Numbered from the stretch's first letter, positions 34,438 through 42,454 are shown. The stretch: 64,000 bases of DNA from Geofilum sp964396555 (GCA_964396555.1 CAYNFX010000001.1:14751-78750), one strand, 5' to 3'. Notes: a model not told the origin generated them from the sequence alone. Numbers and translations: made by a program.

Positions 34438-36207
34438 TTAGTTAACTGAAATATCATAGGGTATCCTGGCCTGTATTGGGTACGCATTTTCAAGGGCCTT
34501 TACAGATTTCAGGATTTTGTATTCTTCTCCAAGGAAGGTCTCAATATATCGGGCCATTGCATTCCCGGAGAAGCTTTGCATTATTTGGTCAATAGCAGAT
34601 AATTCCTCAGGCAGTTCAACTACTCTGTAGCTATCTATTCCGGCCATATTTGCTGCAACGGCTACGGCATCATCAATCCCGCCTAGTTTGTCAACCAGGT
34701 TGATATCAATAGCATTTTCACCGCTCCAGACACGTCCTTCCCCAATCTTGGCTATTGCTTCCTTTTCAACTTGTCTGCCATCAGAGCAACGGGTAAGGAA
34801 GACATCATAGAAGCGTTCGATATATGCTTGCATTATCCTCTTTTCATCAGCAGAAAACTGACGGTCCAAGGACGGGAAGTCGGCAAATTGGTTGGTTACA
34901 ACTCTGTCAGTTGTGATACCGACCTTGTTGAGTAGTTTCTGAGCATTAGGTATTACGCTGAATACTCCGATACTTCCTGTTAGAGTAGTAGGATGTGCTA
35001 TAATTGTGTCAGCAGCACAGGCAATATAATAACCGCCAGATGCGGCATAGTCACCCATTGAAACGACAAATGGTTTTGTTTCTTTGGCAAGTTTTACTTC
35101 TCGCCATATAATTTCAGAACCTAGACCTGATCCACCGGGTGAATTTACTCTAAGAACTATAGCCTTGATACTACTGTCGCGACGGGCTTCACGGATAGTG
35201 CGTGAAAGTTTTTCTGAGTCTATTCCACCTGTTGAAGCTGCGTCGTCAATTGCTCCTTCAGCATAGATAATGGCGATCTTGTTCTTCTCAAGACCTTTTT
35301 TCTTCTCACTAGGCAGGTAAACGGAGCTGTATGCACTGATGCCAATTGCATTTAGATCATCTTTTTCTTCGGTGTCTGTAAGCTCTTTTAGTTCACTTAA
35401 AACTTCATCCTTGTACTTGAGTGCGTCGATAAGTTTGTTTGCCAAAAGTTCATCTGCCGGAGTCATAGCCGGTAGTGCAGATGCTGCTTTGTTAAGATCC
35501 TCAACAGAAAGACCGCGGCTTGTAGAAATTGATTTCAGGATATGATTCCACATCGAGTTAAGGTAAACTTCAGCCTGAAGGCGAGCTGCATCGCTCATCT
35601 TGTCAAGAATGTAAGGTTCAACTGCAGATTTAAACTCCCCGTGTTTGAATACCTGTATTTCAAGCCCAAGTTTTTCAAGTAATCCTTTGTAAAAGGTGTA
35701 GGAGCCTGCTATACCCTGAAAGTCAAGCATTCCTTCAGGATTAAGATAGACCTTGTCAGCTGCAGTAGCCAGATAGTAACCTTTTTGTGTATAAGTTGAA
35801 TTGTAGCTGTAAATAAATTTACCTGAGGAACGGAAATCCAACAGTGCGTTTCTGATTTCTTCTATTGTGGCATAACCGGTACTTGGCATTCCACTTTCCA
35901 TGTAGATTCCTTTGATGCGATCATCATCCTTTGCCTTTTTGATAGCTTTAAGGATTTGATTAAGTCCGACTGATGCATCTTGTCCAGCCAGCTCTGAAAT
36001 TAAATCTCCAAACAGGTCGTCACTTTTACGTTCGGTAATCTCTCCGTTTAGATCCAATAAAAGGATTGAGTTGTCCTTTACTTTGACCTCCTGACTTGAA
36101 GAAGAAGCCAGGCTGCCAATGATTAGGAAGAAGCCCATGGTTATAAAGAATGAAGATACCAGGCCTCCTGCGATGACTGCGAGTAAATACTTAAAAAACT
36201 TATTCAT
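34438..36207 (-). CDS. sppA: Signal peptide peptidase SppA, 67K type
   Basis: 589 residues, the long duplicated form. One N-terminal membrane helix (about 6-33) precedes two related serine-protease domains. The catalytic Lys is likely in the first domain (VFKHGEFKSAVEPY) and the nucleophile Ser in the second (SMGDYAASGGYYIACAAD), followed by GSIGVFSV. It degrades leftover signal peptides in the inner membrane. It is the first gene of the sppA-lpxK-pnp operon and is divergent from folK. Confidence 0.95.
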   Translation of the reverse strand: MNKFFKYLLAVIAGGLVSSFFITMGFFLIIGSLASSSSQEVKVKDNSILLLDLNGEITERKSDDLFGDLISELAGQDASVGLNQILKAIKKAKDDDRIKGIYMESGMPSTGYATIEEIRNALLDFRSSGKFIYSYNSTYTQKGYYLATAADKVYLNPEGMLDFQGIAGSYTFYKGLLEKLGLEIQVFKHGEFKSAVEPYILDKMSDAARLQAEVYLNSMWNHILKSISTSRGLSVEDLNKAASALPAMTPADELLANKLIDALKYKDEVLSELKELTDTEEKDDLNAIGISAYSSVYLPSEKKKGLEKNKIAIIYAEGAIDDAASTGGIDSEKLSRTIREARRDSSIKAIVLRVNSPGGSGLGSEIIWREVKLAKETKPFVVSMGDYAASGGYYIACAADTIIAHPTTLTGSIGVFSVIPNAQKLLNKVGITTDRVVTNQFADFPSLDRQFSADEKRIMQAYIERFYDVFLTRCSDGRQVEKEAIAKIGEGRVWSGENAIDINLVDKLGGIDDAVAVAANMAGIDSYRVVELPEELSAIDQIMQSFSGNAMARYIETFLGEEYKILKSVKALENAYPIQARIPYDISVN

Positions 36208-36313
36208 AATTTCTTTATAATTTTGAGTTTTGGAATGCTAAGGTACAAAAATGAATTAAATCAATTTGATAGCCTGTAAATTTTAGTTGGTAGCCTGTAA
36301 ATTTTTGATAGTT

Positions 36314-36814
36314 ATGCGAGTATTGATTCTACTTGGTGGAAATGAAGGAGACACTCCTCACTTTTTTCGAAAGGCTATTGAGATAGTTGAAAGGAAGGCC
36401 GGTCGGATTGTTGTTGTTTCATCCTTGTATGAAAGCATCCCTTGGGGGTTTGAAGCCGAGAGGAATTTCCTCAATTGTGTGGTGGAGCTTGAGACTGCAT
36501 TGGAACCAGAAACTCTGCTTGAAATACTTTTGGGAATAGAGACAGAGCTTGGACGAAAAAGGCCGGAAGGCAACGGTTATGCCTCCCGGCCAATAGATAT
36601 TGATATCCTTTTTGTTGAGGATTTTGTAATTGACTCAGATACTTTAAAAGTTCCCCATCCTCGTCTTCACCTTCGCCGTTTTACATTAATGCCGCTAAAT
36701 GAACTTTGGACCGGATGGTATCATCCGGTACTTGAAAAAACAGTCGGCGAACTGTTACAGGACTGTGAAGATGAGGGTATGGTCAAACTCTGTTCTCAGA
36801 GTTTGGAGCCATAG
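36314..36814 (+). CDS. folK: 2-amino-4-hydroxy-6-hydroxymethyldihydropteridine pyrophosphokinase
   Basis: 166 residues from the ATG at 36314; a TTG 27 bases upstream would add an unlikely MVACKFLIV. Signatures: LLGGNEGDTP at the start, SSLYESIPWGF, ELGRKRPEGNGYASRPIDID with the Mg-binding Asp pair, and PHPRLHLRRFTLMPL. It makes the pyrophosphorylated pterin for dihydrofolate synthesis. Its last 19 bases overlap the convergent upp gene, and the overlap contains a perfect hairpin. Confidence 0.96.
   Translation: MRVLILLGGNEGDTPHFFRKAIEIVERKAGRIVVVSSLYESIPWGFEAERNFLNCVVELETALEPETLLEILLGIETELGRKRPEGNGYASRPIDIDILFVEDFVIDSDTLKVPHPRLHLRRFTLMPLNELWTGWYHPVLEKTVGELLQDCEDEGMVKLCSQSLEP
36784..36805. terminator. 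Inverted repeat across the folK/upp convergent overlap
   Basis: CAAACTCTG and CAGAGTTTG form a perfect nine-pair stem with a TTCT loop inside the last codons of folK and over the stop codon of upp. No T-run follows on either side, so it is probably a 3'-end stabilising or processing hairpin used by both genes. Confidence 0.55.
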
Positions 36815-37449
36815 GCAAGGTCTCCAGCATCACCCAAACCGGGAACAATGTAGGATTTAGCATTCAGTTCCTCATCAACGGCTGCAAGCCACAGGGTGAC
36901 AGGCTCTCTACCCATCGCGTTGCTTATGTAATCCACTCCTGCCTGACTGGCAATTATGCTGACAATATGCACATGAGACGGGCTACCCTTTGAAAGCAGA
37001 GCCTTGTATGCTAACTCGAGCGATGCTCCTGTTGCAAGCATTGGGTCTGCAAGTATAACAGTCTTGTCATTAAGGTCGGGAGATGAAATGTATTCTATGT
37101 GAATCTCAAACTTTCCTGCCTCGTCATACTTCCTATAGGCTGAAACAAATGCGTTCTCACTACGGTCGAAGATGTTGAGGATGCCGTTGTGTAAAGGAAT
37201 TCCGGCACGGAGGATTGACGCAATAACGACTTTGTCATCCAGAACAGATTCTTTTGCTATTCCAAGTGGGGTTTGGATGTCCTTCTCTTTGTAGTTAAGG
37301 ACCTTACTTACCTCATAAGCGAAGATTTCACCAATACGTTCAAGATTGCGGCGAAAGCGCATGGGATCGGACTGGATGTCCCTATCTCTTATTTCAGCTA
37401 TGAACTGGTTGAAAATCGATGCAGGTTTGTTAATTATGTTGATCTTCAT
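36796..37449 (-). CDS. upp: Uracil phosphoribosyltransferase
   Basis: 217 residues from the ATG at 37449, beginning MKINIINKPASIF; a TTG 15 bases upstream is less likely. KVVIASILRAGIPLHNGIL, the PRPP-binding VILADPMLATGASLELAYK and the C-terminal GLGDAGDLAYG are the family marks. It salvages uracil to UMP. TAACTTTG at 37462-37469 (minus) resembles a -7 box only about a dozen bases before the start. Confidence 0.95.
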   Translation of the reverse strand: MKINIINKPASIFNQFIAEIRDRDIQSDPMRFRRNLERIGEIFAYEVSKVLNYKEKDIQTPLGIAKESVLDDKVVIASILRAGIPLHNGILNIFDRSENAFVSAYRKYDEAGKFEIHIEYISSPDLNDKTVILADPMLATGASLELAYKALLSKGSPSHVHIVSIIASQAGVDYISNAMGREPVTLWLAAVDEELNAKSYIVPGLGDAGDLAYGSKL

Positions 37450-37494
37450 CGGTTTTTGTTGCAAAGTTAGTTTGAAATATCAAAATTTTGGTGG

Positions 37495-38493
37495 TCAACT
37501 GGTTATTTGTGATATTCTTTTTACTCGCCTAAGTAGTTCCCATATTTTCAGGAGTAACCTGTTTTCATAGGTCGGGTAATACTCAATATGGGCTCCGAAG
37601 CCTTCGTAAAAACGTTTGACTCCTGATATATTTGAGCCTTCAAAATCAAGAACAACATCGGTTCCTGCATATTTCCTGATTACATGGTCTATGATTGAAA
37701 ACATGCTTCTATGTTCAAAGCCCTGCTGGGATGAGGTGCCTGAAAGAAAGGTCAAAAGCCCGTACTTATTGAGAAAGAAGGCCATTGCCAGTGGCTCTCC
37801 ATCGTTATTGTTACATGAAATAATAAACCCGCAATTACGCTGTAGTGCTCCATTGACAAGCTCCTTTAGTATATTCAAAGCCTTGCCAGAGGTGCTGTAG
37901 TTAAGGTGTTTTTTTGTGAAATCAATGAATTGCTTTGATGAACTGCATGTCTCAATACTAGATGATCGCAGTTGGGATGTTTTCAGATTGCGCCTGCAAT
38001 TATCCGAGTAGTTTTCTGCCAACTGTTTATAGGAGCTTGTAAGCGAAAGAATGCAGTTTCCCTTTTGGCTGACGGATGTTCTGGCAATCGAAATAAAGCC
38101 TTTAATAGAGCATTTCGTTGGAAAATTATGTAGGCCCTCAGTGAACTGCTTGGTAAAACCAACCAACATAGAAGAGTTTCCGTTGAGGTTCCCAACTGGA
38201 TAAGGAAGTAGGTGCAGCACATTCTTTAGTACAACTGGGTCTGGGATATGTTTGGAAAAAATGCCTAGTTGCTGGATAAATAGAGGTTGCATTACTAGTG
38301 GCAGAACAACGGATCTATTCAAAGGGACCGGGAAAAGAAGGTCATAGTCGACGTCGACTATGGCGGACCAACCCGGAGAACAAATGTCAAGATACCAACT
38401 TTCGGCAAAGACCATAGGATTGAGGGAGGAACTAATCCCCTTGTCCCAAAGTACCCTGTCTATCTCCTTATTGTTTAGAAATATTAGTTCCAT
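37495..38493 (-). CDS. FemAB/GNAT-like acyltransferase-fold protein
   Basis: 332 residues from the ATG at 38493. The C-terminal 150 residues (NCRRNLKTSQ, then LNILKELVNGAL, DGEPLAMAFFLNKYGLLTFL, VLDFEGSNISGVKRFYEGFGA) follow the GNAT/FemAB pattern seen in BioF2-like acetyltransferases of the cell envelope. The N-terminal half is divergent. Donor and acceptor are unknown. It lies 15 bases after the radC stop on the same strand and could be co-transcribed with it. Confidence 0.75.
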   Translation of the reverse strand: MELIFLNNKEIDRVLWDKGISSSLNPMVFAESWYLDICSPGWSAIVDVDYDLLFPVPLNRSVVLPLVMQPLFIQQLGIFSKHIPDPVVLKNVLHLLPYPVGNLNGNSSMLVGFTKQFTEGLHNFPTKCSIKGFISIARTSVSQKGNCILSLTSSYKQLAENYSDNCRRNLKTSQLRSSSIETCSSSKQFIDFTKKHLNYSTSGKALNILKELVNGALQRNCGFIISCNNNDGEPLAMAFFLNKYGLLTFLSGTSSQQGFEHRSMFSIIDHVIRKYAGTDVVLDFEGSNISGVKRFYEGFGAHIEYYPTYENRLLLKIWELLRRVKRISQITS

Positions 38494-38508
38494 CAATTGT
38501 CTCTCTGA

Positions 38509-39207
38509 CTATATCATGTTTTCGTCAGCAAAGCTAAAGTAGGAATTATCCGTGACAATGATGTGGTCTATAACAGGAACATCCATGATTTTGGCAGCAT
38601 CTCTGAGTTTCTCTGTTATCTTAGTATCTGCGTCGCTAGGCCTTGTATTACCTGAGGGGTGGTTATGTACCAGAATCAGTGATGAAGCTCTGGTTTCAAG
38701 AGCCCGTTTCATAACCATTCTTACGTCTATAACGGTTCCGGTCATTCCTCCCTTACTCAGGTTGTACTGGTGAATCAGTCTGTTAGATCTGCTTAGCATC
38801 AGAATCCAGAACTCTTCATGAGGCAGGTCTCCGATTATGGGGTTCATTATGTTGAAGGCATCAGTACTGCTCCTGATAAATGGTTTTTCGAGCGACTCTT
38901 CGAGTCTTCTCCTGCGACCGAGTTCCATAGCAGCAATTATAGAAACTGCCTTTGCTTTGCCAATGCCATGGAAACTGCCGGTTAGTTCGTTTACCTCGAC
39001 CTTCCCTAGTTCATTCAGGTTATTGTTATATTCGGCCATTATCTTTCTTGCCAGGTCCACTGCTGATTCCTTCCGGCTTCCTGATCCAATGAGTATTGCA
39101 AGCAGTTCAGCATCAGAAAGGGAGGCTATCCCTTTGTTAAGCAGCTTTTCGCGTGGACGGTCTTCCACGGCAAGTTCCTTAATAGTTAGTTTCGTGTATT
39201 GAGCCAT
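38509..39207 (-). CDS. radC: RadC family JAMM-domain protein
   Basis: 232 residues starting MAQYTKLTIKELAVEDRPRE at 39207. LLNKGIASLSDAELLAILIGSG is the RadC N-terminal helix-hairpin-helix part; the C-terminal JAMM metalloprotease-like domain has ILVHNHPSGNTRPSDAD, with His, His and Asp as metal ligands. Despite the name its DNA-repair role is doubtful; the family's true function is unsettled. The ATG lies on the edge of a candidate small divergent reading frame. Confidence 0.93.
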   Translation of the reverse strand: MAQYTKLTIKELAVEDRPREKLLNKGIASLSDAELLAILIGSGSRKESAVDLARKIMAEYNNNLNELGKVEVNELTGSFHGIGKAKAVSIIAAMELGRRRRLEESLEKPFIRSSTDAFNIMNPIIGDLPHEEFWILMLSRSNRLIHQYNLSKGGMTGTVIDVRMVMKRALETRASSLILVHNHPSGNTRPSDADTKITEKLRDAAKIMDVPVIDHIIVTDNSYFSFADENMI

Positions 39208-39262
39208 GGTTAAAGTTTTGCCATTCAAGCTAATAAATTTGCAGATATTTGGCAATGGGGAT

Positions 39263-39391
39263 ATGGTCGGCTCTTATGTAGATGATGACAAAGGGAACAA
39301 ACCGCGGAGTATTAAGAATACGATGAAAGGGCAGCTCATTGCTGCAGTAGAGGAAATTGGGATAGTTGAAAACAAGAAAGGCCGTCTTTAA
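39263..39391 (+). CDS. Candidate small protein divergent from radC
   Basis: 42 residues if started at the ATG at 39263 (61 if at 39206, which overlaps the radC start codon). It reads MVGSYVDDDKGNKPRSIKNT and on to a basic end, with a charged, protein-like composition and ordinary codon use, but I recognise no family. The radC promoter should lie within this stretch, which argues for caution. It could be a real small protein, a remnant of a longer gene, or chance. Confidence 0.25.
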   Translation: MVGSYVDDDKGNKPRSIKNTMKGQLIAAVEEIGIVENKKGRL

Positions 39392-39406
39392 AAGACAGCC
39401 TGTTTT
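39380..39406 (-). terminator. Terminator after tRNA-Glu 1
   Basis: GTCTTT and AAAGAC, with outer GGC/GCC, form a stem that on the minus strand is followed by CTTTCTTGTTTTC. It lies just past the 3' end of the last tRNA-Glu copy. Confidence 0.65.
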
Positions 39407-39407
39407 G

Positions 39408-39479
39408 TAGTCCCTAGGGGAATCGAACCCCTGTTTCCAGAATGAAAATCTGGCGTCCTAACCCCTAGACGAAGGGACC
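39408..39479 (-). tRNA. tRNA-Glu (anticodon TTC), downstream copy
   Basis: A 72-base cloverleaf on the minus strand: acceptor GGTCCCT with AGGGACT, anticodon stem CCAGA/TCTGG around TTTTCAT giving anticodon TTC, and T arm AGGGG-TTCGATT-CCCCT. It is identical to the copy on the other side of rpsT. CCA is not encoded. Confidence 0.95.
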
Positions 39480-39493
39480 GGTTTCTCGGACGA

Positions 39494-39748
39494 TTAAGCC
39501 AGAGAATTAATATGGTTTGCCAAACTGGACTTTAGGTTTGCAGCCTTATTCTTGTGAATAATATTCTTCTTAGCCAATTTGTCAATCATGGACGCCACTT
39601 TCGGGTAAAGCTCTGATGCAGCAGCTTTCTCCGTGGTCAGACGCAGAACCTTGATAGCATTACGTGTAGTCTTTGCGTAATACCTGTTCCTCAAGTTACG
39701 GGTAAGGGTCTGCCTGATCCTCTTCTTTGATGATTGATGATTTGCCAT
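39494..39748 (-). CDS. rpsT: 30S ribosomal protein S20
   Basis: 84 residues, highly basic and helical, beginning MANHQSSKKRIRQTLTRNLR, which is the S20 pattern, with NIIHKNKAANLKSSL near the end. It binds 16S rRNA early in 30S assembly. It sits between two identical tRNA-Glu genes on the same strand, 14 bases from one and 38 from the other, so mRNA and tRNAs are probably cut from one transcript. Confidence 0.96.
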   Translation of the reverse strand: MANHQSSKKRIRQTLTRNLRNRYYAKTTRNAIKVLRLTTEKAAASELYPKVASMIDKLAKKNIIHKNKAANLKSSLANHINSLA

Positions 39749-39786
39749 CTCAGTTGTATAAATAAAGTTCTAATTGTTTTTACCTG

Positions 39787-39858
39787 TAGTCCCTAGGGGA
39801 ATCGAACCCCTGTTTCCAGAATGAAAATCTGGCGTCCTAACCCCTAGACGAAGGGACC
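39787..39858 (-). tRNA. tRNA-Glu (anticodon TTC), upstream copy
   Basis: A 72-base cloverleaf identical to the copy at 39408-39479, including acceptor GGTCCCT/AGGGACT and anticodon TTC. It is the first gene after the promoter at 39900-39930. Confidence 0.95.
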
Positions 39859-39899
39859 AATAATGGATACAATAAAAAATCGCTTTTCAATTGCGGATG

Positions 39900-39930
39900 C
39901 AAAGATATATCAAATTTGTTTTCTTCCAAA
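39900..39930 (-). promoter_or_regulatory. Consensus promoter for tRNA-Glu/rpsT/tRNA-Glu
   Basis: On the minus strand TTTG (39927-39930), 19 bases and TATCTTTG (39900-39907) make a complete match to the Bacteroidota -33/-7 consensus. It is the best promoter in the window and would drive the tRNA-Glu, rpsT, tRNA-Glu unit. Confidence 0.8.
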
Positions 39931-40107
39931 TTTAAGAAACAAAAAAGTTGATTTTTACCTATCGGCTAGTCTATGAAACTTTTATGCAGTTGGTCAAAAA
40001 TTCCGGCAGATTGATTACACCATTACTGTTAGTCACATACCTTTGTTATTTTATTTGTCTCATTTTAGCAAACATTAGATCGGACATAACCTAAAACATT
40101 GATTGAC

Positions 40108-40905
40108 ATGGAGAATCAAACTATTATCTGGCAGCAAACAAAGGTTGCTACACAAATTTTCGAAGCACCGGAAGAGGGTGCAAAATATGTAGCTGCCAAA
40201 GTTGCTGATTTTATTCGTAAGAGAAACAGTGAAGGACATTCCACAGTATTGGGACTAGCTACTGGCAACACCCCAATTCCTTTATATAGGGAACTTATAA
40301 GGCTTCACCAGGAAGAAGGGTTGAGTTTTAAAAATGTAATAAGTTTCAATCTTGATGAGTATTATCCTATATCCCCTGAGGATCCAAACAGCTATCACAG
40401 CTTTATGTTCAGGAATCTATTTTCACATATAGATATTGACAAGGCAAATGTTCATATTCCTGTAGGCACTTTAGCTGAACAACTAATTGGTGAATATTGC
40501 GATGGGTATGAAAGGATGATAAGAGAAGCAGGAGGTATTGATATCCAGATACTTGGAATAGGTCGAGCTGGTCATATTGGCTTTAATGAGCCTGGATCTC
40601 AGCTTGATGATATTACTCGTCTTGTCACACTAAATCCGATGACAATAAAAGATGCAGCAGGTGATTTTGGAGGTGCTGAGTTTGTGCCAAGGCAGGCTTT
40701 AACCATGGGCGTAAAGACAATTATGGAAGCCAGGAAGGTGTTTTTACTTGGATGGGGAGAGAAGAAGGCTGGGATACTTGCCAGGGCTATTGAAGGACCT
40801 GTGGGTACAGACGTTCCTGCTTCCTTTTTGAAAAAGCATAAGGACACTGAGTTTATTCTCGACAGTGGTGCTGCATCAGGGTTAAGCAGTTGTAAAGCTC
40901 AATAG
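40108..40905 (+). CDS. Glucosamine-6-phosphate deaminase-like protein, single-domain
   Basis: 265 residues from the ATG at 40108. TVLGLATGNTPIPLYREL and VISFNLDEYYPI (with the Asp equivalent to E. coli Asp72) place it in the NagB family. The active-site stretch is GIGRAGHIGFNEPGS, where E. coli NagB has DGHIAFNEP: His143 and Glu148 are kept but Asp141 is replaced by Ala. A Thr at this place occurs in the long Bacteroides NagB-like proteins, which carry a second LmbE-like domain; here that domain is absent. Deaminase activity is therefore uncertain. Confidence 0.85.
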   Translation: MENQTIIWQQTKVATQIFEAPEEGAKYVAAKVADFIRKRNSEGHSTVLGLATGNTPIPLYRELIRLHQEEGLSFKNVISFNLDEYYPISPEDPNSYHSFMFRNLFSHIDIDKANVHIPVGTLAEQLIGEYCDGYERMIREAGGIDIQILGIGRAGHIGFNEPGSQLDDITRLVTLNPMTIKDAAGDFGGAEFVPRQALTMGVKTIMEARKVFLLGWGEKKAGILARAIEGPVGTDVPASFLKKHKDTEFILDSGAASGLSSCKAQ

Positions 40906-40960
40906 TAGAGAAAAACGCGCTGGACATCGACATAAGCTTAACATATTTATGATTTCAAGC

Positions 40961-40991
40961 TCTGTTAATTTAATTTTTTTTCGTTCCTTTG
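40961..40991 (+). promoter_or_regulatory. Probable promoter for metK
   Basis: TCTG at 40961-40964, 19 bases, and TTCCTTTG at 40984-40991 each differ by one base from TTTG and TAnnTTTG. Transcription would start near 40998, just before the SAM-II-like structure at 41003. Confidence 0.5.
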
Positions 40992-41002
40992 TCTGTAACT
41001 AA

Positions 41003-41056
41003 AGTGGAGGGATTTGGCCGATTGCAACCACTCAAAAAAAATGCTAAAACGCATCT
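41003..41056 (+). promoter_or_regulatory. Candidate SAM-II-class riboswitch upstream of metK
   Basis: AGTGG (41003-41007) pairs with CCACT (41028-41032), enclosing a 20-base loop containing GATTT, CCG and ATTGCAA. After an A-rich linker comes GCTAAAA (41043-41049). Stem length, loop size, loop bases and the trailing GCTAAAA match the SAM-II core, in which the loop carries GATTT, CCG and ATTGCAA and the tail GCTAAAAAGG. The gene downstream makes SAM. Weak point: the pseudoknot stem is only two clear pairs (CG with CG), so it may be a variant. A T-run (41055-41060) follows. Confidence 0.6.
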
Positions 41057-41104
41057 TTTTGTTTGTCGACTTATAAATCCCTTGGAAGAATTTGTTTAAC
41101 CGTG

Positions 41105-41126
41105 CTTTTGGCCTTCAGGCCAAAAG
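41105..41126 (+). promoter_or_regulatory. Hairpin just before the metK start codon
   Basis: CTTTTGGCC and GGCCAAAAG form a perfect nine-pair stem with a TTCA loop, ending 19 bases before the metK ATG. There is no T-run. It could be part of the expression platform of the upstream SAM-responsive leader or a stability element. Confidence 0.5.
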
Positions 41127-41145
41127 GCTATAATGTATTTTCGTT

Positions 41146-42396
41146 ATGGGATATTTATTTACTTCAGAGTCTGTTTCGGAAGGACATCCGGACAAAGTAG
41201 CTGATCAGATTTCAGATGCAATACTTGATGAACTGCTTCGCCAGGATCCGGATTCACGTGTGGCATGCGAAACGTTTGTTACAACCGGTTTGGTAGTGGT
41301 TGGAGGCGAAATAAAAACAAGTGGCTATGTACCGGTACAAAAGGTTGTAAGGCGCGTAATTGAGCGTATAGGTTACAACAAGTCGGAGTATAAGTTTGAT
41401 GCCGGCTCATGTGGTGTTATTTCTGTAATTCATGAACAGTCAGAAGACATCAACAGGGGTGTAGACCGCGACTCGGAAGAGAATCAGGGAGCCGGTGACC
41501 AGGGTATGATGTTTGGCTATGCTTGCAAAGACACTGAGGACTATATGCCGCTTGCGCTTCATCTGTCACATCTGTTGCTTCTCGAACTGGCAGACATTCG
41601 TCGTGAAGGTAAGGATATGACCTATCTGAGACCCGACTCCAAGTCACAGGTCACATTGGAGTATTCAGATGATAATAAGCCTTTAAGGGTTCATACTATT
41701 GTAGTTTCTACTCAGCACGATTCTTTTGATAATGATGAGGTGAGGATGCTTGCAAAGATCAAAGAAGATGTGCAGAATATTCTGATCCCAAGGGTAATTA
41801 AAAAACTTAACTCATCAATTGCAGGTCTTTTCAGGGATTTCATTCTTCATGTCAATCCTACAGGCAAGTTTGTAATTGGTGGCCCTCATGGTGATACCGG
41901 ACTTACGGGTCGCAAGATAATTGTGGATACTTATGGCGGTAAAGGTGCTCACGGCGGGGGAGCCTTTTCAGGTAAGGATAGCTCTAAGGTGGATCGTTCA
42001 GCTGCATATGCAGCACGTCATATTGCTAAGAATATGGTGGCAGCAGGGGTGGCAGACGAAATGCTTGTTCAGATAGCTTATGCGATTGGTGTGGCTCAAC
42101 CTGTAGGTGTTTATGTAAATACCTATGAAACTTCAAAAGTTAAGTTGAGTGATGGGGAAATCGCAGCCCGCATTCAAAAAATCTTTGATCTTCGTCCTGG
42201 TATGATAATACGTCGCCTGGGATTGAAGAATCCAATCTTTGAAGCCACTGCAGCCTATGGTCACATGGGACGCAAACCTTATAAGGAGGTCGTGACCTTC
42301 AATGATAAAGGCAAGGAGGCAAAGAAAGAGGTTGAATTCTTTACCTGGGAGAAACTTGATTATGTTGACTCAATAAAGAAGGAATTTGGATTGTAA
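41146..42396 (+). CDS. metK: S-adenosylmethionine synthetase
   Basis: 416 residues. MGYLFTSESVSEGHPDKVADQISDA is the family N terminus; GACGVI-like SCGVISVI, DQGMMFGYA, GGPHGDTGLTGRKIIVDTYG and HGGGAFSGKDSSKVDRSAAY are the ATP and methionine site motifs. It makes SAM from methionine and ATP. It is preceded by a 240-base leader with a candidate SAM-II-type element, which would give feedback control by the product. Confidence 0.97.
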   Translation: MGYLFTSESVSEGHPDKVADQISDAILDELLRQDPDSRVACETFVTTGLVVVGGEIKTSGYVPVQKVVRRVIERIGYNKSEYKFDAGSCGVISVIHEQSEDINRGVDRDSEENQGAGDQGMMFGYACKDTEDYMPLALHLSHLLLLELADIRREGKDMTYLRPDSKSQVTLEYSDDNKPLRVHTIVVSTQHDSFDNDEVRMLAKIKEDVQNILIPRVIKKLNSSIAGLFRDFILHVNPTGKFVIGGPHGDTGLTGRKIIVDTYGGKGAHGGGAFSGKDSSKVDRSAAYAARHIAKNMVAAGVADEMLVQIAYAIGVAQPVGVYVNTYETSKVKLSDGEIAARIQKIFDLRPGMIIRRLGLKNPIFEATAAYGHMGRKPYKEVVTFNDKGKEAKKEVEFFTWEKLDYVDSIKKEFGL

Positions 42397-42454
42397 GAGG
42401 CTTTCTTCAAAAATTAGAAGTTTGACGAATTTAAGCTGACTATTATGACGAAAT

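Noticed and set aside
40906..41000. Frameshifted second domain after the NagB-like gene
   Set aside because: No frame after the stop codon shows the LmbE-like sequence of long NagB-like proteins, so domain absence looks genuine.
40981..41056. SAM-I (S-box) assignment of the metK leader
   Set aside because: GGAGGGAT resembles an S-box segment, but the four-way junction stems and closing P1 are missing; the SAM-II pattern fits the spacing better.
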